A stretch of DNA of 60,529 bases, taken from Deltaproteobacteria bacterium. Its GTDB lineage: Bacteria; Myxococcota; UBA727; VGSZ01. Within the stretch, counting starts at the first letter, position 1, and each line of letters begins with the position of its first letter. The position numbers and the translations under genes are program-made. This document shows, piece after piece, positions 25,168 to 33,598 of the stretch. The stretch is taken from assembly GCA_020850995.1 (NCBI GenBank), contig JADZDP010000144.1:1-60529 (forward strand), given 5' to 3'. The notes under the pieces are model-generated. The model was not told the origin of the DNA, made no database searches, and saw nothing but the letters and a program-made list of their open reading frames with translations.

Positions 25168-26568
25168 ATGAAGCGGCGGGGCCAGCGCGCACCGGTACGA
25201 ACCGGGCTCGGCGGGTGGATCGAGGAGGTGGTGGCGCAGCACGCCAAGGTGCGACGTGCGCTCCGCGCCGACCCGGTGCACGACCTGCGCGTCGCCATCC
25301 GCCGCGTGCGCTCGCTGGCGCAGGGGCTGCGCTCCATCGACGACGAGCCCGGCGCCGCTCGTTGGCGGGCGCTCTCCGACGCGGGGCGGCCCTTGTTCAG
25401 CGGCCTCGGCGAGCTGCGAGACGCGCAGGTGATGCGCCAGCACGCCCTCGAGCTCTTGGCGGACGACCCGGGGCGCGGCGCGGTGCTCGCCTCCATCGAC
25501 GCGGTGGTGCGGGTGCGCTTGGTGGCCGCGCGCGCGGCCGTGGCTGGGTTTTCGCCCGCGGCGTGGCGCGCCGCCGGCCGCGCGCTGCCGACCAGGGCCG
25601 CGGCGCTCCTCGATGAGCGCGCCCTCTTGCAGCACCTGGCGCTGCGCCGCTTGCACGAGGCCTCGGCGTTGCACCACGAGGCCATGCGCAGCCGCGCGTC
25701 CACCTCGCTGCACGCCTGCCGCATCGGCGTGAAGAAGCTGCGCTATACGGTGGAGAACTTCCTGCCCGATGTGCACGCGCAGGTGGGCAAGCTCTTGAAG
25801 AAGATGCAGGACGTGCTCGGCGAGCTCCACGATTTCGACGTGCTGCTCGCCTTCGTGAGCTCCGAGGACACGCACCTGCACAGCACCGAGCGCGGGCGCG
25901 TGGGCGCCCGGGTGCGCGCCGAGCGCGACGCGCGCGTCGCCGCCTACCGCGAGCTGTGCGCGGCGCGCGAGCCAGACGCACCGGCGGCATGGCAACGGCT
26001 GCGCGCGGCCATCACCGTGGGCGTCGACGTCGACGCGGCGCACCGCGCGCTGGTGCAGCGCCGCGCGCTCGGCCGGGGCGCGACGCGCGAGGAGCTCGAG
26101 CACCTCGAGGCCGCCGCCGACGCCGTGCGGGGCGCGCTGGCGCCGGGGCATCGCGCCCTCGCCACGCCGCGCGCTGCCGCGCTCTTGCGCCTGGCATGCG
26201 CGTGCGCGCTCGTCCGTGACGACGACGGTACGCGTAGCGGGCGCGCGAGCCGGCGCTTCGCGCGCCGGCTGCCCGCGGCGCTGGGGTTGTCCGACAAGGA
26301 TCTGCGCATCGTCTCACTGGTGGCGCGCGCGGCCTTCGGCGAGACCCCGAGGCTCGACGAGCAGCGCGTGACGGCGCTGGGCGCGCGCGACGCCGGTCTG
26401 ACCACCACGCTCGGCTCGGTGCTGCGCCTGGCCATCGAGCGCGCCGGCCTGGCGCGTCACGCGGCGCCGAAGAACAACGCGCGCGCATTGCCGCCGCACA
26501 GCCGCTCGAGGTCGGCATCGGGGAGCCGCGCAGCCACGAGCGCGCGCGCCTCACGATCCCAGGCGTAG
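25168..26568 (+). CDS. CHAD domain protein with a Ppx-HD-like C-terminal region
   Basis: 466 residues. Residues about 10-270 form a CHAD domain: HDLRVAIRRVRSL and a second half with LHACRIGVKKLRYTVENF and LGELHDFDVL give the conserved His and basic helices that bind polyphosphate. Residues about 330-430 resemble the C-terminal HD-like domain of exopolyphosphatases (LGLSDKDLRIVSLVARAAFGE then VLRLAIERAG) but lack the HD pair. The gene is divergent from ppk1, which suits a polyphosphate-linked role. Its end reads through 112 bases antisense to the amidohydrolase gene, so the last 33 or so residues are reverse-strand coding sequence. Confidence 0.82.
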   Translation: MKRRGQRAPVRTGLGGWIEEVVAQHAKVRRALRADPVHDLRVAIRRVRSLAQGLRSIDDEPGAARWRALSDAGRPLFSGLGELRDAQVMRQHALELLADDPGRGAVLASIDAVVRVRLVAARAAVAGFSPAAWRAAGRALPTRAAALLDERALLQHLALRRLHEASALHHEAMRSRASTSLHACRIGVKKLRYTVENFLPDVHAQVGKLLKKMQDVLGELHDFDVLLAFVSSEDTHLHSTERGRVGARVRAERDARVAAYRELCAAREPDAPAAWQRLRAAITVGVDVDAAHRALVQRRALGRGATREELEHLEAAADAVRGALAPGHRALATPRAAALLRLACACALVRDDDGTRSGRASRRFARRLPAALGLSDKDLRIVSLVARAAFGETPRLDEQRVTALGARDAGLTTTLGSVLRLAIERAGLARHAAPKNNARALPPHSRSRSASGSRAATSARASRSQA

Positions 26569-27419
26569 GGGATGTTGGGGAAGTCGCTGCCGAAGAGCAC
26601 GCGGTCGGGGCGCGCGCGCAGGACCTGCCAGGGGTCGGCGGTGCGGAAGTAGCCGGCCAGCATCATGGTGCTGTCGAGCCACAGGTTGTCGTGCGCGCGC
26701 ACCAGGTCGCGGTAGGCGTCGAATTCGTCGGCGCCGAGGTGGGGCACGCACAGCTTCAACGACGGGAAACGGCGCAGTACCCGCGCCGTGCGCTCGGCCG
26801 CGCAAATGGCGTGCGGGTCCGCGGGCAGCGACGCCAGACCCGCACCCTCGGGGCGCGGCTCGCGCCCGGCGTGGATCACCACCGGCTTGCCGCGCGCCGC
26901 GCACAGCTCCCACACCGGCGTGAGGCGCGGGTCGTCGACGGGCACGCCCTGCACGTGGCAGTGCAGCTTCACACCCACCAGCCCGAGCGCGAACGCGTCG
27001 CTCAGGATCTGCTCTTGGTTTGGCTCGCCGGGGAACACCGTGGCCACGCCCGAAACATCGTGGCGCGCGGCCAGCTCGGCGACGAAGCCGTTCATGGCGC
27101 GCGCGATGCCGGGCTTGTGCGCGTAGTGCAGCAGCACGAGCTCGCGCACGCCGCGCGCGCGCAGGTACGCCACCACGTCGTCGGCGTAGAGCTTGTAGCG
27201 GATGGGCCAGCCGAATTCGTCGAACCAGCGCCACACGGCGTCGAACAAGCGATCGGGGAAGACGTGCACGTGCGCATCACACAGGGGCGGCAGATCATCG
27301 GGTACGCGCGCGCCCTCCTCGTCCTCGAGCGCAGCACCGAGCAGCGCGCCCACGCCAGGCGCGATCCGCGGCAGGCAGCAGGGCACGCGCTCGTCGCCGT
27401 GCGGCGCGGCGGCGCTCAT
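26457..27419 (-). CDS. Amidohydrolase 2 family metal-dependent hydrolase
   Basis: 320 residues. TIM-barrel amidohydrolase. The metal motif DAHVHVFP, the GVKLHCH segment, VVIHAGRE, CVPHLGADE and the metal Asp in FGSDFPNIP are in the expected order for the decarboxylase/lactonase-like amidohydrolase 2 group. The reaction cannot be told from sequence. The start lies 13 bases after the stop of the nuclease-like lipoprotein gene, so it closes a plsC-led operon. The gene end overlaps the CHAD gene in convergent orientation. Confidence 0.88.
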   Translation of the reverse strand: MSAAAPHGDERVPCCLPRIAPGVGALLGAALEDEEGARVPDDLPPLCDAHVHVFPDRLFDAVWRWFDEFGWPIRYKLYADDVVAYLRARGVRELVLLHYAHKPGIARAMNGFVAELAARHDVSGVATVFPGEPNQEQILSDAFALGLVGVKLHCHVQGVPVDDPRLTPVWELCAARGKPVVIHAGREPRPEGAGLASLPADPHAICAAERTARVLRRFPSLKLCVPHLGADEFDAYRDLVRAHDNLWLDSTMMLAGYFRTADPWQVLRARPDRVLFGSDFPNIPYAWDREARALVAARLPDADLERLCGGNARALFFGAA

Positions 27420-27432
27420 CGGTGGGCGCCCA

Positions 27433-27459
27433 TCAGTCGGCGCCCGTCAGTCGGCGCCC
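27433..27459. repeat. Short tandem duplication at a stop codon
   Basis: The 13-mer TCAGTCGGCGCCC occurs at 27433-27445 and again at 27447-27459, a 14-base period; a related GGGCGCCC lies just before. On the minus strand each copy carries GACTGA, and the downstream copy provides the stop codon of the nuclease-like gene. Recent slippage or a small duplication is the simplest cause. Confidence 0.6.
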
Positions 27460-28395
27460 AGGAGCGTCGGAGAGCGTGCACAAGAGCGCGCGGTGATCGC
27501 AGCCGCCGCCCACCTCCTGGTCGAGGCGCGCGGTGCCAGGCGCCTCGCCGAGCGTCGTACAGGTCCCCTGCAACGATGTGCTCGCCACGTGGTCGAGCAC
27601 CGAGGCGATGCCGGCGACGACGTTGGTGGCGTAAGGCGGCTGTCGCTCGGCCACCCCCGAGTGGTAGTGGAAGCGCGTGCTCTGGTCGGGACCCACCTGC
27701 TGCACCCAGGTGTCGACGCTGGGATCGTCGCCGGCGCGGTAGGGGTCGAGGTTCCAGTCGCCGCTCAAGAGCGTGTCGCCTTGCGCGAGCCCGGTGGCGG
27801 CGAACACCTGCTGGAGCTGCTTGTCGCGGCACACGCCGATGAACGCGCTCTGCGGGTGCCCGTTCACCAGCGTGAAGCCCGCCGCGCCGGGCAGCCTGAT
27901 GTGCGCGGCCCCCACCGAGAAGTTGGGATCGCAGGCTTCGTCGTCGTCGCTGTCGACGGGCGGCGCCACCTGATAGGGGCCCTCGAGCACACCGGGGCGC
28001 GCGGCCACGCACTCGAAGCCGCTGCGCTCGTCGCACAGGATGTCGTAGTCGGGCCCGAGCAGGCGCCGCGCCTGGCTCGGCTCGTCGCTGCGGTTGCTCG
28101 GGTGGCACACGAAGCGCGCGTCGTCCTCGGGCTCTGCCAGCGTGTCGCAGAACCCGTTGGGCAGCACCTCTTGCAGCGCCACGACGTCGGGAGCGAGGGC
28201 AGCGATGCCATCGCGCAACGCCAATTCCACCTCTTGCTCGCACAGCTTGTACAGGTACGGCTCGTCGCAGGAGAGGAAGGAGTTGCCCACGTTCGCCTGC
28301 AGGAACGTGAACGCCACGCGAGCTTGCTCGGCCGGGCAGGCGCTGGCCAGGAGCGCGAGCGTCACGGCGCAAGCGTGACGACGAGCAGCGATCAT
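27433..28395 (-). CDS. Endonuclease/exonuclease/phosphatase-fold lipoprotein
   Basis: 320 residues. The signal peptide ends in the lipobox LASAC. The EEP fold is supported by FLQANVGNSF (start strand with Asn), DVVALQEVLPNG (metal Glu), LVNGHPQSAF (His) and LLSGDWNLDPY (Asp/Asn pair), and a late GGCDHRALLC (catalytic Asp-His). Substrates of such exported proteins include nucleic acids, phosphoinositides and sphingomyelin. Its ATG overlaps the plsC stop by four bases. Eight or more cysteines in the mature part suggest disulfides in the periplasm. Confidence 0.85.
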   Translation of the reverse strand: MIAARRHACAVTLALLASACPAEQARVAFTFLQANVGNSFLSCDEPYLYKLCEQEVELALRDGIAALAPDVVALQEVLPNGFCDTLAEPEDDARFVCHPSNRSDEPSQARRLLGPDYDILCDERSGFECVAARPGVLEGPYQVAPPVDSDDDEACDPNFSVGAAHIRLPGAAGFTLVNGHPQSAFIGVCRDKQLQQVFAATGLAQGDTLLSGDWNLDPYRAGDDPSVDTWVQQVGPDQSTRFHYHSGVAERQPPYATNVVAGIASVLDHVASTSLQGTCTTLGEAPGTARLDQEVGGGCDHRALLCTLSDAPGRRLTGAD

Positions 28396-29195
28396 GCGGG
28401 CACGGCCTGACGCTCGCGATCGGCAGCATGCTCGTCCGCGATGGCGCAGGCCTTGTCACCGCCCTTGCCCCCAATGGCGACGTGCATGTCGATGATGGCG
28501 TCGCGCACCTCGCGCAGCAGCACGTCGCGCTTCTTGTCTTTGGTGGCGATGGGTGCGCCGATGCGCACGCGCACGTTGACGGGCCGCGGGCTGAAGCCCT
28601 TGGCGGGCGCGAGCACGCCGGCGCCCTCGATGGCCACCGGCACGATGGGCACGCCGGCCTTGACCGCCAGCAAAAACAGGCCCTCCTTGAAGGGCGCGAT
28701 GCGACCGTCGCGCGAGCGCGTGCCCTCGGGGTACGCGCACACCACGTCGCCGCGCTGGAGGATGCCGGCGGCCTTCTTGATGGCGCGCAGCGCCTCGCGC
28801 GCGTTGCCGCGCGAGAGCCAGACCATGCCGTAGAGCCACAGGGCCCAGCCAATTACCGGGAAGTAGGCGATGGCCTTCTTCGAGATGAAGCGCACCGCCA
28901 CCGGGCAGATGTGCCAGGCGAGCGGGATATCGACCATCGACTGGTGGTTCATCATCAGGAGGACGGGCCCCCGTGCCGGCATGTGCGCACGCCCCTCCAC
29001 CAACACCGACGCGAGCCCGACCTTCCAGTTGATGGGCGCGTAGAGCACGCGACCGATCGCCAGCGCCGAGTCGGCGTTCCAGGTGATGGCGTAGATGGCG
29101 AACGTCACCCAGAACAGGACGAACGAGTAGGCGCCGAACCAGGCGTACTGCAGGGTGTTGACCACCGCCCAGGCGACTGTCGACACGAGGCGCAC
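28392..29195 (-). CDS. plsC: 1-acyl-sn-glycerol-3-phosphate acyltransferase
   Basis: 267 residues from a GTG. Two membrane segments near the N-terminus, then the catalytic NHQSMVD (H-x4-D), the acceptor-binding AYPEGTRSRDG and a VPIVPVAI segment, in the standard PlsC order. It acylates lysophosphatidic acid to phosphatidic acid at the inner membrane. A Lys-rich tail follows. First gene of the plsC / nuclease-like / amidohydrolase unit, divergent from the metzincin-like gene. The 253 bases between those genes hold no clear structure apart from a 7-bp imperfect hairpin. Confidence 0.9.
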   Translation of the reverse strand: MRLVSTVAWAVVNTLQYAWFGAYSFVLFWVTFAIYAITWNADSALAIGRVLYAPINWKVGLASVLVEGRAHMPARGPVLLMMNHQSMVDIPLAWHICPVAVRFISKKAIAYFPVIGWALWLYGMVWLSRGNAREALRAIKKAAGILQRGDVVCAYPEGTRSRDGRIAPFKEGLFLLAVKAGVPIVPVAIEGAGVLAPAKGFSPRPVNVRVRIGAPIATKDKKRDVLLREVRDAIIDMHVAIGGKGGDKACAIADEHAADRERQAVPA

Positions 29196-29448
29196 AGAAG
29201 GGCTGTAGCAGACGCGTCGCGTCGCGAGAACCCGCCCCGCGCGCCCCGCGCTGCCCGGCGCTCACGGAGCTGGCGCGTGAGAACGCCGTTGGCGCCAGAT
29301 GACCGATGCGAGCGCCGCGCACCTTGGCCCCGGTTCGATCACCTTTCGGTGTCGTTTCTCGTCGTGACTACGGCCACATACACCCTCAGCTCGACCGATG
29401 GTGAGTGGAGGGTGTGCCACCGACAATGCTCCTGAGGGTGGAGGAACG

Positions 29449-31827
29449 ATGAACAAGCTCGCCGTCGCCTCTTGGTCCAGTCTGCTCACTGCCGCCTCGC
29501 TGCTGGTGGCCTGTGGGGTGCCGCCCGCCGAGGGCGATGAGCTCGCCGGGTCGGAGGAGCTCCAGCAGGCGCGGCCCTACATTCGGCCGCGCCCGATCGC
29601 GCTGCAGATCAACCCCGAGCAGGTGCGAGCCTCGGGCGGCGTCGACTCCATCGCGCACCGCGGCGTGCCGCGCACCATCAACGGCGAGCCGGTGGTGAGC
29701 CCGCTGTTCACCCCCGGCGGCGCGCCCCTGCCCGTGTATCTCGAGCGCCACCAGGTCACGTACACCGGCGGCTCTGACAACTCGTCCACGAACCGCTCGA
29801 GCGTGGTGGGCTCGGGCTCGGCCACCGTGGGCGCCTACACGGGCAGCGACGCCACCTGGAACCAGATCGTCGCGTGCGTGCAAGACCAGTTCGCGCGCTT
29901 CAACATCGAGGTCACCGACGTGGAGCCCGCCAGCGGTGAGTACGTCGAGGCGCACTTCGGCGGCAGCCCCAGCCAGGTCGGCTTTCCGAGCGGCGTGGGC
30001 GGCGTGGCGCCCATCGACAGCTACTCGTGCAACATCATCCCGCGCGCGGTGGTCTACATCTTCTCGGACGTGCTCGGCGGCAGCGCGCAGGTCAACTGCG
30101 AGGTGGCGGCGCAAGAGATCGCGCATGCCTTCAGCCTCGACCATGAGTACCTGTGCCAGGACCCCATGACCTATCTCGGCGGTTGTGGCGCCAAGACCTT
30201 CCAAGACACGGGCGCGCAGTGCGGCGAGTACTCGCCGCGCCAATGCAACTGCAACCGTCCCACGCAGAACTCGGTCGAGATCATGATCGACAAGATCGGC
30301 GGCAGCGCGCCCCTCGACCCGGGCGACACCACCGCGCCCATCGCGCAGATCACGAGTCCCGCCGGCGGCGCCACCTTCCAGTCGAGCGCCGACGGCACGG
30401 CGTTGCAGGTGACGGCCACCGCCACCGACAACGGCACCATCGTCGCCCGTGAGCTGGTGTGGAGCTTCAACAACCAGGTGTTCGCGTGCCCCGGCACCTC
30501 TGACGCCGTGAGCTGCACGGTCAACGGCGACACCATGACCTGGAACATCACGGTGGGCTTGGGCGACCGCACCTTCTCGCTGCGCGTGCGCGACCGCGGC
30601 GGCAACGTCACCGAGACGCCGGCGCGCACCATCCACCTCACCACCGACGGCGCCGAGCCGCCGCCGGTCTCGGGCGACACCACGGCGCCCGTGGTCACCG
30701 TCGTCTCGCCGCAGAACAACCAAGAGCTGCTCGCCAACTCGAGCATCGAGATCCAGGCCCGCGTCAGCGACGACAGCGGCGCGCCCAACGTCGAGCTGGT
30801 GTGGCCCTTCGGCGACAACTCGTTCGCCTGCCCGCTGGCCGCGGGTGGCTCGGCGAGCTGCACGCGCGACGGCGACACCTACACCTGGACGCTCCAGGTT
30901 GGCTCGGGCTCGCGTTCGTTCTCGGTGCGCGCCGTCGACGCTGCCGGCAACGAGACCATCAGCCCCGAGCGCACCATCAACCTGGTCGCCGATCCCGCCG
31001 AGCCGCCGCCGCCCCCGCCCGTCGGCGGCGACGACGACATCGCCGAGCCGAACGACGACGCCAACGCGGCCTTCAACTCGCGCTGCGGCACCGGCTTCGA
31101 CGTGGTGGCCACGCCCGGCGATCAAGACTGGTACGCCATCGAGGCGCCCGAGGGCACCGACGTGGAGCTCGGCGTCGCGGCCGTGGCCGGCACGCCGCTG
31201 GCGGTGGCGCTGTTCGCGTCTGACGGCATCACCCAGCTCGCCAGCGCGTCGGACGTCCTGGCCGCCGGCGGCACCGTGGCCGCCAGCTCGCCTGGCCCCG
31301 TGGTGCTCGCGCGCATCACCACCTCGTCGGGGACCTCGGTGTCGTACCGCCTGGCCGTGACCTGCGGCAACGGCGATGGGCCCCTGCCGCCCCCCGACGG
31401 TGACGACGCGCTCGAGCCGAACAACACCACCATCGACGCCACGCGCAGCTTCTGCGGCCAGCAACGCGCGCAGTTGGCGGCGCTCGACGAGGACTTCTTC
31501 GTCATCACGGTGCGAAACGGCGATACCCTGCGCGTCAACCTGGCCTCCGAGGGCGTGGTCGCCGCCATCGTCGCCGAGGACGGCACGGTCATCGCCGAGC
31601 CGAGCAACGCGCCCCTGGGCGCGAACCTCACGGCTGGCGATGTGTTCGTGCGCATCGAGCCCGAGGGCGCCGGCGCCAGCTACGACGTGGAGTTCGCCTG
31701 CGCGGCGTTCAACGCGCAGCCGACACCGGTGTCGGCCTGCGCGTGCACGGGCACGGGCCCCGAGGGCGTGGCGCTGCCGGCCATCGGCCTCGCGCTGCTG
31801 GCCCTGCGACGTCGTCGTCGCGCATGA
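29449..31827 (+). CDS. Secreted multidomain protein with metzincin-like motif and MYXO-CTERM-like tail
   Basis: 792 residues, ATG with GGAGG six bases upstream. The signal ends in a lipobox-like LLVAC. The N-terminal domain carries QEIAHAFSLDH (residues 222-232), the HExxHxxGxxH zinc motif of metzincins but with Gln for the first His and Ser for Gly, followed by DPMTY (238-242) like a Met-turn. Two Ig-like domains follow (each starting DTTAP, about residues 290-390 and 405-510). Then two pre-peptidase C-terminal-type domains (EPNDDANAAF and EPNNTTIDAT). It ends with SACACTG, a hydrophobic stretch and RRRRRA, a surface-sorting tail. Likely displayed or released at the cell surface; protease activity is doubtful given the changed ligand. 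Confidence 0.82.
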   Translation: MNKLAVASWSSLLTAASLLVACGVPPAEGDELAGSEELQQARPYIRPRPIALQINPEQVRASGGVDSIAHRGVPRTINGEPVVSPLFTPGGAPLPVYLERHQVTYTGGSDNSSTNRSSVVGSGSATVGAYTGSDATWNQIVACVQDQFARFNIEVTDVEPASGEYVEAHFGGSPSQVGFPSGVGGVAPIDSYSCNIIPRAVVYIFSDVLGGSAQVNCEVAAQEIAHAFSLDHEYLCQDPMTYLGGCGAKTFQDTGAQCGEYSPRQCNCNRPTQNSVEIMIDKIGGSAPLDPGDTTAPIAQITSPAGGATFQSSADGTALQVTATATDNGTIVARELVWSFNNQVFACPGTSDAVSCTVNGDTMTWNITVGLGDRTFSLRVRDRGGNVTETPARTIHLTTDGAEPPPVSGDTTAPVVTVVSPQNNQELLANSSIEIQARVSDDSGAPNVELVWPFGDNSFACPLAAGGSASCTRDGDTYTWTLQVGSGSRSFSVRAVDAAGNETISPERTINLVADPAEPPPPPPVGGDDDIAEPNDDANAAFNSRCGTGFDVVATPGDQDWYAIEAPEGTDVELGVAAVAGTPLAVALFASDGITQLASASDVLAAGGTVAASSPGPVVLARITTSSGTSVSYRLAVTCGNGDGPLPPPDGDDALEPNNTTIDATRSFCGQQRAQLAALDEDFFVITVRNGDTLRVNLASEGVVAAIVAEDGTVIAEPSNAPLGANLTAGDVFVRIEPEGAGASYDVEFACAAFNAQPTPVSACACTGTGPEGVALPAIGLALLALRRRRRA

Positions 31828-31834
31828 TGGGCGG

Positions 31835-32554
31835 GTGATCGACGCCCTCTGTCACCTCGAGCTGTGTGACGACCCGGCGCGCGCCGCAGCACAAGCGGCG
31901 CGCGTCGGCGTTGTTGCGCTCATCTGCGCCGGCGTCGATCCGCGCAGCGATCGCGCGCTGCCGCCGCTGCCCGCGCCGCCCACGCTGCTGCGCGCCTGGG
32001 GCATCCACCCCCAGGCCGTCGACGACGACGCGCTGACGGAGCAGCTCGTGGCGCTCGAGCGGCGGCTCGACGAGCCCGCCGTGGTGGCCATTGGCGAGTG
32101 CGGGCTCGACCGTCGCGCCGGCCTGCCGCCGCCTGCCGCGCAGGAGCGCGCGCTGGCTGCGCAGCTCGCGCTCGCCGCCGCGCGCGGGCTGCCGGTCATC
32201 CTGCACCTGGTGCGCGCCCATGCCCGCGGCCTTGCGCTCGTGGAGGCGAGCGGCGTGCGCCGCGGCGCGTGGCACGCCTTCGCCGGGCCCAAGGAGGCCA
32301 TCGGGCCGGCGCTGGCGCTGGGGCTTTGGCTCTCGGTGGGCGGGCTGGTGCTCAACGGCAACGCGCGTCGTTTGCGCGAGGCCGTGACGCACATCCCCCC
32401 AGAGCGCCTACTGGTCGAGACCGACGCCCCCGACCTGGCACCCGCGCGCCTGCCCGACGTCGTGGCCGAGCTCGCGCGCCTGCGCGGCGAGCATGCCGGC
32501 GCCCTCGCCGAGCGTACGGCGGCCAACGCGCGCGCGCTCTTTCAGCTGCCGTGA
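31835..32554 (+). CDS. TatD family hydrolase-like protein
   Basis: 239 residues from a GTG. TIM-barrel TatD fold: AIGECGLD, VILHLVRAH, GAWHAFAG, and LLVETDAPDLAP are in the family order, giving the Glu, the two later His and the final Asp. The first metal motif, normally HxH, reads LCH (Leu5-Cys6-His7), so one ligand is gone. TatD enzymes are DNases or related metal-dependent nucleases; activity here may be reduced or altered. It follows the metzincin-like gene by eight bases and could be read from the same transcript. Confidence 0.82.
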   Translation: MIDALCHLELCDDPARAAAQAARVGVVALICAGVDPRSDRALPPLPAPPTLLRAWGIHPQAVDDDALTEQLVALERRLDEPAVVAIGECGLDRRAGLPPPAAQERALAAQLALAAARGLPVILHLVRAHARGLALVEASGVRRGAWHAFAGPKEAIGPALALGLWLSVGGLVLNGNARRLREAVTHIPPERLLVETDAPDLAPARLPDVVAELARLRGEHAGALAERTAANARALFQLP

Positions 32555-32602
32555 GCGCGAGAACCCGGTTTCCACCCTCGTCGGCGTTGCTACATCTGGC
32601 CC

Positions 32603-33598
32603 ATGCCAAGCGATCCCCACGGCTGCGCGCCCGCCGACCGGGCCCTCGAGAGTGCGCTCGTCAACCGCGGCGCCGACGAGAACGCGTATCGTCTGCACCG
32701 CCGCTTCGATCGCTTGGGCCGCCTCTACGGCGATGGTGCCGTCGCCAAGCTGATGGCCACCCGCGTCGTCGTCATTGGCCTAGGCGGCGTGGGCAGCTTC
32801 GCCGCGGAGGCACTGGCGCGCAGCGCCCTTGGGCACCTGCTGCTCGTCGACTTCGACGACGTGTGTGTCACCAATTCGAACCGCCAGCTGCAGGCGCTGT
32901 CGGGCAACGTCGGCAAGCCCAAGGCCTGGGTGCTGCGCGATCGGCTGCGCCTCATCAACCCGCAAGCGAAGGTCGAGGCTAAGCGCGCGTTCTACAACGC
33001 GGAGCGCGCCGACGAGCTCTTGCAGGTGCCCGAACAGTGGGGCGGCGGCCGCTGGGACTTCGTCGTCGACTGCATCGACAACCTCACCGCCAAGGCGCAC
33101 CTGATCGCGACCTGCCGTGCGCGCGACATCCCGGTGGCCAGCTCCATGGGCGCAGCCGGCAAGCTCGATCCCACGCGCCTGCGCATCGCCGACCTGGCCG
33201 ACACCTACGTCGACCCGCTGGCGCGCGAGCTCCGCAAGATCCTGCGCACCAAGCACGGCTTCCCCAAGAGCGGGGCCATGGGCGTGCAGGCGGTGTACTC
33301 CGACGAGCGACGCGCGTGGCCGAAGGCCCTCAGCTACGACGGTGGCAAGGGCTTCGTGTGCGCCTGCCCCAGCGGCGACGAGGTGGTGCAAGACGTGCGC
33401 GAGAACAGCCACGCGTGCGACGAGCGCAACCTCATCGACGGCACGTCCGTGTTCGTCACCGGCGCCTTCGGGCTCGCAACCGCCAGCGTGGTGGTGAACA
33501 CGCTCACGGCCACCTTGCGCGCCGGCGCCGCTCCTGCGAAGGCCAAGCAGGGCACGGTGGGCAAGACCGCCACCCCGGGAGAGACGCATGTCGACTGA
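32603..33598 (+). CDS. tcdA: tRNA threonylcarbamoyladenosine dehydratase
   Basis: 331 residues. ThiF/E1-like ATPase that cyclises t6A to ct6A at position 37 of ANN-decoding tRNAs. Visible: the nucleotide motif VVIGLGGVGSFAAEAL, VDFDDVCVTNSNRQLQA, and DCIDNLTAKAHLI. The substrate region SMGAAGKLDPTRLRIADLADTYVDPLAR matches TcdA (CsdL) rather than MoeB or ThiF. The tail after residue 300 (Ala/Lys-rich) is an extension. It overlaps the downstream crotonase gene by 11 bases. Confidence 0.9.
   Translation: MPSDPHGCAPADRALESALVNRGADENAYRLHRRFDRLGRLYGDGAVAKLMATRVVVIGLGGVGSFAAEALARSALGHLLLVDFDDVCVTNSNRQLQALSGNVGKPKAWVLRDRLRLINPQAKVEAKRAFYNAERADELLQVPEQWGGGRWDFVVDCIDNLTAKAHLIATCRARDIPVASSMGAAGKLDPTRLRIADLADTYVDPLARELRKILRTKHGFPKSGAMGVQAVYSDERRAWPKALSYDGGKGFVCACPSGDEVVQDVRENSHACDERNLIDGTSVFVTGAFGLATASVVVNTLTATLRAGAAPAKAKQGTVGKTATPGETHVD

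Noticed and set aside
22354..26151. Minus-strand frame of 1265 codons across sixA, ppk1 and CHAD
   Set aside because: Only its last part (sixA) has family motifs; the rest is another frame of ppk1 and the reverse of CHAD.
29196..29448. Small gene between plsC and the metzincin-like gene
   Set aside because: Short frames there have no ribosome binding site and no sensible composition.
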